64,000 bases of DNA, taken from Limimaricola sp. G21655-S1 (GTDB lineage Bacteria > Pseudomonadota > Alphaproteobacteria > Rhodobacterales > Rhodobacteraceae). The notes below the pieces were generated by a model. That model was not told the origin of the DNA, ran no database searches, and saw only the letters and a program-made list of their open reading frames with translations. Where the stretch lies: contig NZ_JAPWGO010000015.1 of the NCBI RefSeq assembly GCF_027213785.1, positions 51,859 through 115,858 on the forward strand, in the 5' to 3' direction. Shown piece after piece: positions 44,613 through 52,914 of the stretch; within the stretch, counting starts at the first letter, position 1; each line of letters begins with the position of its first letter. Made by a program: the position numbers and the translations under genes.

Positions 44613-46142
44613 ATGTCTCTTGCAGAAACCATTCCTGACCACGATTTCGTCCGAAACTACGGGCTGTTCATCGACAACACCGAATGTGACGGTGAAAGCG
44701 GTGAACTGATCGATGTCCGCAACCCTGCGACGGGTGAGATCATCGCGCGCATTCCACATGCGACCGAGGCCGATGTGGACCGGGCCGTGGCCAGTGCCCG
44801 CCGGGCCTTCGAAAGTGCCGAGTGGGGCGGCATGGATGTGCGGGCCCGGGCGCGGCTGGTTAACCGGCTGGCCGACGCTTTCGAGGATAACCTCGAAGAG
44901 TTGTGTCGCCTTGAGACGATGAACAATGGCCGGCCGCTGGCCGAAACCCGGGCGCAGCTGTCACGACTACCGGACTTCTTTCGCTACAATGCGGGCCTCG
45001 CTCTGTCGCGGCGAGACGCGGTGATCCCCGTCGAAGGCCAGTATCTCAGCTATACGCGCCGCCGTCCGCTTGGCGTGGTGGGCAACTGCACGCCCTTCAA
45101 CCACCCGCTGATGATCATGTGCAAGAGCTTGGCGCCTGTCTTCGCTTCGGGCTGCACGACCGTGGTGAAGCCTTCGGAATATACGCCCATGACGACCTAC
45201 GCTCTCGCGCACATTTTCGCCGAGGCAGGGCTGCCCGCCGGGGTCTTCAACGTCGTGACAGGGCTTGGAGCGTCAACTGGCAAAGCGCTTTGCTCAAATC
45301 CGGATCTGAACAAGCTGGTGCTGACCGGTGGCACGGAAGCCGGGCAGATTGCCGGGGCCCAGGCTGGTCACAACTTCGCGCATCAGGTGCTCGAGCTCGG
45401 CGGCAAGACCCCGGTGCTGGTCTTTCCAGACTATGACCTCGACCAAGCCGTGAACTACGCGGCATTCGGCGCTTTCGTCGGGGCGGGACAAACTTGTGTC
45501 TGCGCCAGCCGTCACATCGTGCATGAAGATATCTATGACGATTTCGTCGCGAAGCTGGCAGAGAAAGCCAAGGCCATCCGTATTGGGGATCCGTCGGCGC
45601 CGGGCACCCAGCTCGGGCCGGTAATCTCGGAAAAACAGCGCGAGCGGGTGCTGCGCTATGTCGATTACGGCCATGAGGATGGGGCAAGACTGGTCGCTGG
45701 TGGCAAAGTGCCCGAGGCGCTGAAGGACAGCGGGGGCTACTTCGTCGAACCAACGGTGTTCGCCGATGTCACGGCCGACATGCGGATTTTCCAAGAGGAG
45801 GTGTTTGGCCCCTTCACCTCGGTCACCAAATTCCGCGACGAAGCCGAAGCGATTGCTCTCGCCAACAATTCTCCCTTCGGTCTCGCGGCGGCGATCCGCA
45901 CCAACGATGTCGCGCGTGCGCACCGCGTGGCCGATGCAATCGACTGCGGCATCGTCTGGATCAACGACCACCATCGTCTCGATCCCGCTGCGCCCTGGGG
46001 CGGAACCAAGCTGTCGGGCATCGGGCGTGAATTCGGAAGCGAGTCCTTCGACGAGCATTTCGAGACCAAGAGCGTCATGGTCAATATCTCGGGGCGGGCA
46101 TTCGACTGGTATGGGGGAGAAGTTCAGACGCGTCTGAACTGA
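44613..46142 (+). CDS. Aldehyde dehydrogenase family protein
   Basis: 509 residues from ATG 44613 (MSLAETIPDHDFV). Cofactor loop TPFNHPLMIMCKSLAP, glycine turn VLTGGTEAGQ, general base E261 in LELGGKTP and nucleophile C295 in AGQTCVCASR; C-terminal PWGGTKLSGIGREFG. The pattern is close to betaine-aldehyde or hydroxymuconic-semialdehyde dehydrogenases but I cannot choose. It is the last gene of the cluster and ends just before a strong stem-loop. Confidence 0.92.
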   Translation: MSLAETIPDHDFVRNYGLFIDNTECDGESGELIDVRNPATGEIIARIPHATEADVDRAVASARRAFESAEWGGMDVRARARLVNRLADAFEDNLEELCRLETMNNGRPLAETRAQLSRLPDFFRYNAGLALSRRDAVIPVEGQYLSYTRRRPLGVVGNCTPFNHPLMIMCKSLAPVFASGCTTVVKPSEYTPMTTYALAHIFAEAGLPAGVFNVVTGLGASTGKALCSNPDLNKLVLTGGTEAGQIAGAQAGHNFAHQVLELGGKTPVLVFPDYDLDQAVNYAAFGAFVGAGQTCVCASRHIVHEDIYDDFVAKLAEKAKAIRIGDPSAPGTQLGPVISEKQRERVLRYVDYGHEDGARLVAGGKVPEALKDSGGYFVEPTVFADVTADMRIFQEEVFGPFTSVTKFRDEAEAIALANNSPFGLAAAIRTNDVARAHRVADAIDCGIVWINDHHRLDPAAPWGGTKLSGIGREFGSESFDEHFETKSVMVNISGRAFDWYGGEVQTRLN

Positions 46143-46172
46143 ATTTCTGCTCCGCTCGGCAACCCACAATTT

Positions 46173-46207
46173 TCAGGAGTGCAAGCGCTCCGTGCTTGCA
46201 CTCCTGA
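46173..46207 (+). terminator. long stem-loop after the aldehyde dehydrogenase
   Basis: TCAGGAGTGCAAGC (46173-46186) pairs perfectly with GCTTGCACTCCTGA (46194-46207) around a 7-base loop, 31 bases after the stop. TTTT lies on the left side, so it looks more like a terminator for leftward transcription or a bidirectional one. The remaining gap (46208-46479) holds nothing I recognise. Confidence 0.6.
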
Positions 46208-46479
46208 GCCATTGCAGAAGAGCAAAACGCACATCCTGTCAGGGATCTGTCGCTGCTTGCACCGAAAGCCCCGAACATTCCGCCGATGAGTGTTCGGGGG
46301 CGCTTGTACGGCCAGCGTGAACTTTGCGCCGCTGTCGACACAACCGTCATCGCATTGTAGCAGCAGTAGACTTATATTTGACGAGACCGCATCACCGGTT
46401 GGATCGGCTTCGTTTCTCTGGCACGGCCAGTGAAAATTTTTCTCTGCAGCATTGACGGACCGGCGCTGCGTGCCGTGGA

Positions 46480-48204
46480 TCACCGCGCCTTGCCGGAAAG
46501 ATCCGGATCGAGGCACTCCGCCAGCAGTCCGTCCACCATGTCCTGGCCCTGCCGACGCAGGGCCCGGGCCACCGCGTCACCCTGGTAGGCCGCCGCGGTG
46601 CGGGGATCGCGCTGCGCATTGAGCGCGAGCGCAGCCTCCACGCCCTCGGGGCCGAGCTGTCCGAGCTCGGAATGCACCTGGGTGCGGGCGATATGCGCCC
46701 CGGTGCCGAAATGCTGCCGCCAGACACGGGAAGGGTAGCTTGCCGCCAGCTGACGGCCGTTGCTGGCGCGAAACAGCGACAGCTCCTCGGCCATCGCCCG
46801 CTCGCGCATTTGCGGCAGCCAGATCGGGTCCATGCCGCGCAGCACGAGCGCGTTGAGGAACGGCGTCAGCACCGCGTGCAGGGCACCACGCAGCGGCTCC
46901 TCCTCCTTGCGGGTTTCGATGTCGACGCGGTAGCGCGCGCCGTCGAAGCGCAGGTCCCGGCCCCAGAGCAGCTGCCCGTCGCCCAGGCGCAGCGGCAGCA
47001 GGGTCCAGATCGCCACCACCGCCGCCTCTGTGAGCAGGCGCAGCTTGGTCTGCCGGCGGGTGACGGCCTCGCTCTGCGTCAGCAGATCGGCGGCAAGGCC
47101 CCAGGTGGCTGCGAGACCGGGCAGATTGTCGAGCCGGCCGAACTTCAGCGGCACGACGGTGCCAAGCTCGCGGCGCAGGCAGGTTTCGTGATGGCGCAGG
47201 GCCGAAAGCACCAGTGGCTCGATCCCCAGCGCCTCGCCGAACTTGCGCAGTCGCATCACGGCCGTGTGCCGGGTGGCAGGCCGGTTGCCCTGCGCCCGGT
47301 AGACCGGATCTTCGCGCGCGTCGGCATGCGCGGCACGGGACACCTCGAGGCGCCGCACGCCCTCAATGGTGATCGCCACCTCCACTCCCGCCTCGCGCTG
47401 TACATGGGCGTATTCGCGCAACACATCCTCCATGCTGTCGATGACCGACGCCGCCGGAGCAGCCTGGTGCAGCGGCATGGCGCCAAGGCGCATGCGCTGA
47501 AGGAGCTTGCGCCAGGCTTCGGGCAGTTCGGCCGCGTCGACCCGTCGTGCGGCGGGCGGCCTTGCGACCTCGCCTGCGCGCGAGGGCTTGGGCGGCGATT
47601 TGCGGTCGATCGCGCCTGCCAGCACGACATGCACCGCCGGGTTGCCCGGCAGCAGCGCATCGAGGGCGGCTTTGAGACTACGCAGGCGACGGCTCGAGGC
47701 GGTGTCGGCCGCGAAAGCGAGGTAGTCCGCCTCGCTCGGCACGGTGATGCCCTGCGCCCCGGCGAAGCCCAGGAACCGTGCGAGCACCCGCAGGTCCTCG
47801 AGCGGCACCGTGTCGAAGGCGGCCAAGTCCCGGTAGGGCGCCATCAGCGGATCGGCCCGCAGCGCCGCGTGATCGCGCCGGTCGCAGCTGCGGCTGCGCG
47901 GACGCTTCTGACGAATGGCCTCGCGCACCACCTCGCGCACCGGTGTGCTCTCGGGCAGCAGCCGGTCGAAGGCGGTGCGCAGGTCGTCGAGCCTGCGCGT
48001 AGATGTGTCCGCCGCGACGAAGGACAGGAAGTCCGTTACCCCGGGCACGGTGAGCCCCTGCCCTTCGGCAAAGCGGAAGAACCGGTCGAGCGTGCGCAGC
48101 TCGCGCGTGCCGATCGTCTCGAGCCCGGGGGTGTCGCGGAACGGCGCGAAATGGTCTGCCGCGAGGATCTCCGCGCGGCTGCGGGTGTCATAGGGCTTAC
48201 TCAT
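46480..48204 (-). CDS. Tyrosine-recombinase-like protein (second of a pair)
   Basis: 574 residues. Two similar N-terminal segments (~20-110 and ~115-210; each has a PxxDFLSFVAAD/ADYLAFAAD core and SxRRLxxLxxAxDxLLP) resemble duplicated SAM-like core-binding parts. The C-terminal ~370-574 has an integrase-like arginine in LPLRLGDGQLLWG, HIARTQVH and a terminal tyrosine in PRTAAAYQGDAV. Key residues are weaker than in standard integrases. The start overlaps the stop of the upstream recombinase by eight bases, so they are co-translated. Confidence 0.7.
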   Translation of the reverse strand: MSKPYDTRSRAEILAADHFAPFRDTPGLETIGTRELRTLDRFFRFAEGQGLTVPGVTDFLSFVAADTSTRRLDDLRTAFDRLLPESTPVREVVREAIRQKRPRSRSCDRRDHAALRADPLMAPYRDLAAFDTVPLEDLRVLARFLGFAGAQGITVPSEADYLAFAADTASSRRLRSLKAALDALLPGNPAVHVVLAGAIDRKSPPKPSRAGEVARPPAARRVDAAELPEAWRKLLQRMRLGAMPLHQAAPAASVIDSMEDVLREYAHVQREAGVEVAITIEGVRRLEVSRAAHADAREDPVYRAQGNRPATRHTAVMRLRKFGEALGIEPLVLSALRHHETCLRRELGTVVPLKFGRLDNLPGLAATWGLAADLLTQSEAVTRRQTKLRLLTEAAVVAIWTLLPLRLGDGQLLWGRDLRFDGARYRVDIETRKEEEPLRGALHAVLTPFLNALVLRGMDPIWLPQMRERAMAEELSLFRASNGRQLAASYPSRVWRQHFGTGAHIARTQVHSELGQLGPEGVEAALALNAQRDPRTAAAYQGDAVARALRRQGQDMVDGLLAECLDPDLSGKAR

Positions 48205-50032
48205 GCATCAGCCCCACCAGCAGGTCCTGGCCGCGCTCGACGAGCTTCAGGGCGTTGAGCCAGCCGTAATACTGGCGCAGCGTGCCAGGCGTGTCGTCGA
48301 TCCGCTTGGCGATCACCTCGATCTCGTTCGGGTGGCGATCGAGCAGCAGCGAGGTCTGGCCGTGCCGCATCTGGTGCGGGGTCATCGGCAGGTTCACCAC
48401 CGTTCGCATCAGCGCCGAGAACTCGGCCCCGAAATAGTCGGCGCTGAGCGGTGCCCCAGGCCTCGTCACGGCCGGGAACAGGTAGGGGCTGGTCTCGGCA
48501 TGCGCAAAGAGCGGCCGGATCACGGCGACATACCACAGGATGGTGTCGTGACAGCCATAGGCATTGGCCCGGATCGGAAACGCGATCTCTGCCTTGTTCT
48601 TGGTGTGCTCCGCCGGCAGCAGCACCTTGATCGGCTTCTTTCGTGATTTCGGGAGGCGGATCTGCGCGTCTTCGCCGATGCAGGTCAGCTGCATGGCATT
48701 GTCGACGCGGATCGGCGCGCCGCCGATCTCGATCGCGGCAAAACAGGCGCTGGCCCCCAGCATCCGCACGCGTGCGCGCTCATGGCCGGTGAGCCCGCGC
48801 TCTTCCAGTCGAGCGCATTCCAGCATCGCTTCGGCCTCCGCACGCAGCAGCTGGAACGAGGTCAGGAAACGTTTTCGGATCGGCCGTTTGTCGATCAGGT
48901 TCTCGCAGAAGGCGCGGTTCTTCGGCGTCATCCGCTGGTCGGCCTTCTTGCCCTCGCGCGCATCCTTGTTGTTGGCCAGCACCTGTTCGAGGAGAGTGGT
49001 ATCGAGGCCTAGGTAAGCCCGGATCTGGTTCAGGCCCTTGAGATACTTGCGCGCCGTGCGCGGTTCGAGATGGCCGTCGCGCTTTGAGCGCTTGCGCCGG
49101 GCGAACATTTCCCCGGCGATAACGCAGATCGCCTCGTCATCTGCGAAGAGCGGCTTGAGATCCTCGGCGTCTGAGGACAGGAGACCCTGCCCCACCGCGA
49201 TCCGCAGCATTGTTCGCAGCGCGCTGCGCAGGACATGGGCATGGCCCTGGTGATCGTTGGCGCAGGCCCTCGTCACCGGGTCCCAGCCGGACTTGGTCAC
49301 GGCCTCGACCCAAGCCAGGATTTGGGCCTCCCAAGACGGTGCGATCGGTGCCAGATCGGGCACATGGGCGTCAGGGGTAAAGCCGATCGGGTGCGGCGGC
49401 AGCCAGGGCATGAGCTTGGGGAACCGCCGCAGCTCGTCGATCCGGTTGAGCGTCCGGCGATTGGCTTCCCGCTTCTTGCCATGAAAGAGCGTGTCGAGCT
49501 CGCGGGCCTTGTCGAGGTCGAGCTCGCGCGGCTGCCATCCCTGGGCCCGGGCGACGAGCGCGAAGGCCTTCAGCGCGGCGAGCTTCATCGGGTGCCAATC
49601 CGCACTCTGCCCGACCCTGCCTTTGGTCAACGGCTTGATGGCAGCAAGCAGCCGGGTCCACTCATCTTCCATCGCCCGCAGCCGCGCTTGCTCGGCATGC
49701 ACGCCGAGAAACTCGCGCAGCGCCGCCTGCAGCCTGCGGCGAAAGAGGGTGTAGGCGGCGTCGGTCGACCAGTGCGCCGGGTCGAACCCGGTCAGCGGAA
49801 ACCGCTGCTCGACCAGCGCCAGCGCCGCCGGGATCAGGACGAGCGGCTGGTTCAGGCGATCGCCGACCTTCTCGATCGCCGTGAGATAGCGATCGCGGGT
49901 GGTGGCCGAGAGATCGGTGCGTGCTGCCACGTGGCCCCGCAGTTCGGCCAGCGTCGGCCCGGATGCCGCGGGGCTGGCGGCCTGTGTGATGTGCCGTTTG
50001 GCGGGGCCGCTATGGCCGGTGAGATCGAGCAT
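48197..50032 (-). CDS. Tyrosine recombinase / site-specific integrase
   Basis: 611 residues starting at ATG 50032 (AGGAAAAAAGC upstream); the frame is open further but without homology. Long N-terminal DNA-binding region, then a catalytic region with the first arginine region ~GGAPIRVDNAM, LPKSRKKPIKV, HQMRHGQTSLLL (HxxRH box, ~550-560) and the nucleophile in TLRQYYGWLNALK near the end. Family knowledge: strand exchange at att sites. With the next gene and the small upstream HTH-like protein it forms a three-gene integration module at the left edge of the accessory region. Confidence 0.82.
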   Translation of the reverse strand: MLDLTGHSGPAKRHITQAASPAASGPTLAELRGHVAARTDLSATTRDRYLTAIEKVGDRLNQPLVLIPAALALVEQRFPLTGFDPAHWSTDAAYTLFRRRLQAALREFLGVHAEQARLRAMEDEWTRLLAAIKPLTKGRVGQSADWHPMKLAALKAFALVARAQGWQPRELDLDKARELDTLFHGKKREANRRTLNRIDELRRFPKLMPWLPPHPIGFTPDAHVPDLAPIAPSWEAQILAWVEAVTKSGWDPVTRACANDHQGHAHVLRSALRTMLRIAVGQGLLSSDAEDLKPLFADDEAICVIAGEMFARRKRSKRDGHLEPRTARKYLKGLNQIRAYLGLDTTLLEQVLANNKDAREGKKADQRMTPKNRAFCENLIDKRPIRKRFLTSFQLLRAEAEAMLECARLEERGLTGHERARVRMLGASACFAAIEIGGAPIRVDNAMQLTCIGEDAQIRLPKSRKKPIKVLLPAEHTKNKAEIAFPIRANAYGCHDTILWYVAVIRPLFAHAETSPYLFPAVTRPGAPLSADYFGAEFSALMRTVVNLPMTPHQMRHGQTSLLLDRHPNEIEVIAKRIDDTPGTLRQYYGWLNALKLVERGQDLLVGLMHE

Positions 50033-50234
50033 GCTTTTTTCCTTTCTTGTCATGCATGAGGGTCGTCTGGATGCGGTTTCGGTCGCTAAAGCGCGTGGCG
50101 GACACACCCGTCTTCGAGGTTGCCGCCGGTGAAACCGGCCGGGCGTCTGTGTCCCGGTCGCTTGGAGGTCGGTCCGGTCGCCAAGGGGCCGATCGGTGTG
50201 TCCGGGAGGCGGGACAGGCGGTGCATTGCGCGTC

Positions 50235-50708
50235 TCAGGGGCCAGGCCGGATCGCGCCGAAGACCGGGGCGGGCTTGGCGTAGCGCGGCTGGGGCTCGCC
50301 CATATGCCAGGCCCGCACCTCGGCCTCACGCCAGCGCTTGGCGCGGGCGTCCTTGCGCCCACCGGAGAGATCGATCGCGCAGGGGAAGGGTCCGGCACCC
50401 TTCGGCACCTGACCCTTCTCCCAGCGGTAGACGATGGACGGGTTCGCGACGCCCACGAGATCGGCCACCGCGCGGGCGGTCAGAAGCGGCTCCGTCAGCG
50501 CCTCGTGGTGCTCGGGGTCCTGCTCTTCGGCCAGCCCCAGGGCCCGCCAGACGACGGGCCAACGGGTCGTGCCCCCACGCAGGGAGATGCCGAGAGCCTT
50601 CAACACGCGGGCCAGCCGCCGAGGATCCGGGGGATGGCTGGAGGAGGGCTTCGGCTCAAGGGCGAAGAAGGTGGTGAGATTGGCGCGGGTGAGAGGTGTG
50701 TCGAGCAT
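50235..50708 (-). CDS. Small HTH-like protein of the recombinase module
   Basis: 157 residues. The middle (LTARAVADLVGVANPSIVYRWEKG) looks like a helix-turn-helix of the AlpA/excisionase kind, followed by KDARAKRWREAEVRAW, as in AlpA-like proteins that recognise att or promoter DNA. It precedes the two recombinase genes on the same strand (203 bases). I infer a directionality or regulatory factor. The N-terminal ~60 residues are unrecognised. Confidence 0.55.
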   Translation of the reverse strand: MLDTPLTRANLTTFFALEPKPSSSHPPDPRRLARVLKALGISLRGGTTRWPVVWRALGLAEEQDPEHHEALTEPLLTARAVADLVGVANPSIVYRWEKGQVPKGAGPFPCAIDLSGGRKDARAKRWREAEVRAWHMGEPQPRYAKPAPVFGAIRPGP

Positions 50709-51397
50709 GGCCCAGGGGAATTAGGGTCAGGTCGCTCCGGACGGAAAAAACTACCGCGACATTCATTCCCGCGGTGCGCCCCCGATGGGAGCCCGCTGGC
50801 CAATCCGGCGCTCGGACGCATCTCCGGCCTCCATCGCTGGTGACAAACGCCGCGCGGCCATTCGGGCCGCACGCCGGCGCAAGACACACGCCATCAGCCC
50901 GGCTGCAGTTTCTCTCCCCCTCGAAACGCCATCCAGCGCCGTGCCGAAAGCCGGTGCATCAGGCAGCGGCGGTGAGGACACTGTCGGGCGACCGTTCTCA
51001 AGGACGCGCTGGAGATCTGAATCTCCAGCCGTCTGGTGGGAGATATGCCGGACCGATTCGAATCGAATGCGGGGCCGTCCTGACCCTGCCATCGCCGGGC
51101 GCGCGCCGCAGGCGATTCCGAAAAGAAACGTCAATCCCAAAAATACGGCAATCTGTCGATATCAGGTCACAGCACGCCATCAATTCGAATCAAACCTCAG
51201 GGTTTTGCATGTGGAATCCCGCAACTTTTTTAATTTGCAAGACCCGGTCTTCCCATGGCAGAAGCTGAGCTCTAGCGAGCGTCCAGCGCCAATGCGGAGC
51301 GCTCCTAGAATAATCATATTTAGCCGGGACGAACCGGCTTGTGACAATGCGCCCCGCACGCGGCCGCAAACGATAGAGTATGACCAGAGGAGAGAAG
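50709..51397. other. 689-base non-coding stretch with short palindromes
   Basis: Between the recombinase module and the first plus-strand unknown gene. It holds a 9-bp hairpin GCTGGAGAT/ATCTCCAGC (51008-51016 and 51021-51029), a 12-bp palindrome CGATTCGAATCG (51054-51065), and a second ATTCGAATC at about 51183. These may be recombinase or regulator sites. No gene can be supported. The last 200 bases are AT-richer and should carry the promoter of the gene at 51398. Confidence 0.45.
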
Positions 51398-51877
51398 ATG
51401 ATGTTCGCCACGCCCAAACCACGGAAGCTCTCTCCCCTTGAAGATGTTGTCAGGAAGATCGCGAAGCAGGCACTTCATGGGATTCATACCAACAATGACG
51501 AATGGCTCGCCGAGAATTTTCCCGTGCAGGGGGTTTACACATCCCCAGACGCGAGTGAGGATTGCTACTATTCCGTAGCCCGGAAGCATGATGAGTGCGA
51601 GATTTCCGTCCAAATCCCGCTCGGCATCCGGGGAAATGTAACGGGAAGGCCTCGCCTCGTGGTGACGACCAATGCCAAGGTCCACGCCATTTCTCCCGGC
51701 GTTACCACCGATATCGCTAATACCGCAGGCTTCAAGCGCACCGTCAAGAATTTCCAGTGGAAAAAGAAGCTGGTCCCGGCTGCCTGCATGAAAGACATTA
51801 TCGAGTTTCCGCGGGTCAATGCCGGGTTTCACCAGCATAGCGAAGACTTTCATAAGGTCTTCATTGTGCGAACCTGA
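51398..51877 (+). CDS. Unknown protein, diverged paralogue A
   Basis: 159 residues from ATG 51398, directly after AGAGGAGAGAAG; another ATG follows at 51401 and an upstream one at 51380. I do not recognise a domain. A central segment, CEISVQIPLGIRGNVTGRPR plus LVVTTNAKV, aligns with the gene at 52057 (YEISFQLPVDIDGNMSGPAR plus LVFNTQTEI), and both have an acidic N-terminal third. Mixed charge, no membrane helix, no signal. It is AT-richer than the chromosome part. Confidence 0.6.
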   Translation: MMFATPKPRKLSPLEDVVRKIAKQALHGIHTNNDEWLAENFPVQGVYTSPDASEDCYYSVARKHDECEISVQIPLGIRGNVTGRPRLVVTTNAKVHAISPGVTTDIANTAGFKRTVKNFQWKKKLVPAACMKDIIEFPRVNAGFHQHSEDFHKVFIVRT

Positions 51878-52056
51878 CCGATCTTCGTCCGGCACGTGCC
51901 TGCATCGGCGCATCGCCGAGGTTCCCAAGACGGGAAGCGGACCTTCGACACTGGCGTATATCCCAGCCTGACAAGGGTTTCGGGACATGCCGCGGTGCTG
52001 TTCAGCTATACCTGAACTGCGTCCCCTCATCACTTGCAAGAAGAGAAACAAGCTAC

Positions 52057-52524
52057 ATGCAGCAAACCAGAATCGAGACGGATTGGGGCGACGACCCGTT
52101 GGATTATCCCCAGGAAGCCGTGGAGAATGAGCATATTGACGACGTCTGGGAAGAATTCGGGGAACTGCGAGCTGTCGTCCGCTCCGCCCGCCCCAAGGAA
52201 TGGGGCTACTTCCTGATCGTGCAGGGCGGGGAATTCGAAGGCATCGACTACGAGATTTCTTTCCAGCTGCCTGTGGATATTGACGGAAACATGTCTGGTC
52301 CTGCCCGCCTCGTCTTCAATACGCAGACCGAAATCATTGAGGAAGTCACGTTGGCCATGCAATTGACCCAGAGCATTTACGGCGAGATTTCTAGGGAGAT
52401 CAAACACGCAAAGCAGTTTGCAACGCCCGATGCCGAGGGTGAAGACTTCTACCATGCCGATTATGGCATCTGGCTGAAAAGGATGACGAAGGAGGATAGG
52501 CAATTGCACCTTGCAAGCGTCTGA
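52057..52524 (+). CDS. Unknown protein, diverged paralogue B
   Basis: 155 residues, strongly acidic, especially the first 40 (DWGDDPLDYPQEAVENEHID). The central EISFQLP...GNMSG...RLVF stretch matches the preceding gene, so both are a diverged tandem duplication with the spacing (180 bases) of separate transcription or translation units. No family recognised. An intrinsic-type terminator follows at 52553. The acidity is reminiscent of DNA-mimic proteins, which is only a suggestion. Confidence 0.6.
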   Translation: MQQTRIETDWGDDPLDYPQEAVENEHIDDVWEEFGELRAVVRSARPKEWGYFLIVQGGEFEGIDYEISFQLPVDIDGNMSGPARLVFNTQTEIIEEVTLAMQLTQSIYGEISREIKHAKQFATPDAEGEDFYHADYGIWLKRMTKEDRQLHLASV

Positions 52525-52552
52525 TCGACGGATGAACTAATTGCCTTCCGCC

Positions 52553-52584
52553 AATACCGGAAGGGCTCTTTAAGATCCGGTATT
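52553..52584 (+). terminator. intrinsic-type terminator
   Basis: AATACCGGA (52553-52561) and TCCGGTATT (52576-52584) form a perfect 9-bp stem with a 14-base loop, flanked by AA on the left and followed by TTTC. It closes the transcription unit of the two paralogues. The gap continues to 52914 without a supportable gene. Confidence 0.65.
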
Positions 52585-52914
52585 TCTCGATGAGATGTCC
52601 TGTCTCATCATGACGTGCCGCTTACGCACGCTCCCCCGATCTCGCTTGTGCGCTGACCAGGTCGATCTCGGCCTGGAGGTGATCGACCCGTGCGGCGCCC
52701 CCAAGCAGTTCCCCCGACCCCGGTTCAATCACCCTGAAGAGGGCCCCGGGCGAAGGCACGAGACAAAAAGAAGAAGAAAATGCAGGCAACTAACCATTCC
52801 CTTCCCGCCGCTTGTCCGAAAATCGTCGCGAGCATGGAGATTTCTCCTCCGATCCGTTTCCGGCTTCGGGCGAACGAACAGACGTCCTCGTCACGCCAGG
52901 ACAAGGACACGACG

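Noticed and set aside
50047..50843. Plus-strand frames of 185-215 codons opposite the small HTH-like protein
   Set aside because: Antisense low-complexity Arg/Gly-rich sequence; the minus-strand protein has a plausible HTH and fits the recombinase operon.
51001..51070. Possible tRNA or tRNA fragment at the island edge
   Set aside because: The GATTCGAATC stretch resembles a T-arm and a stem precedes it, but no acceptor stem, anticodon arm or CCA-end can be folded.
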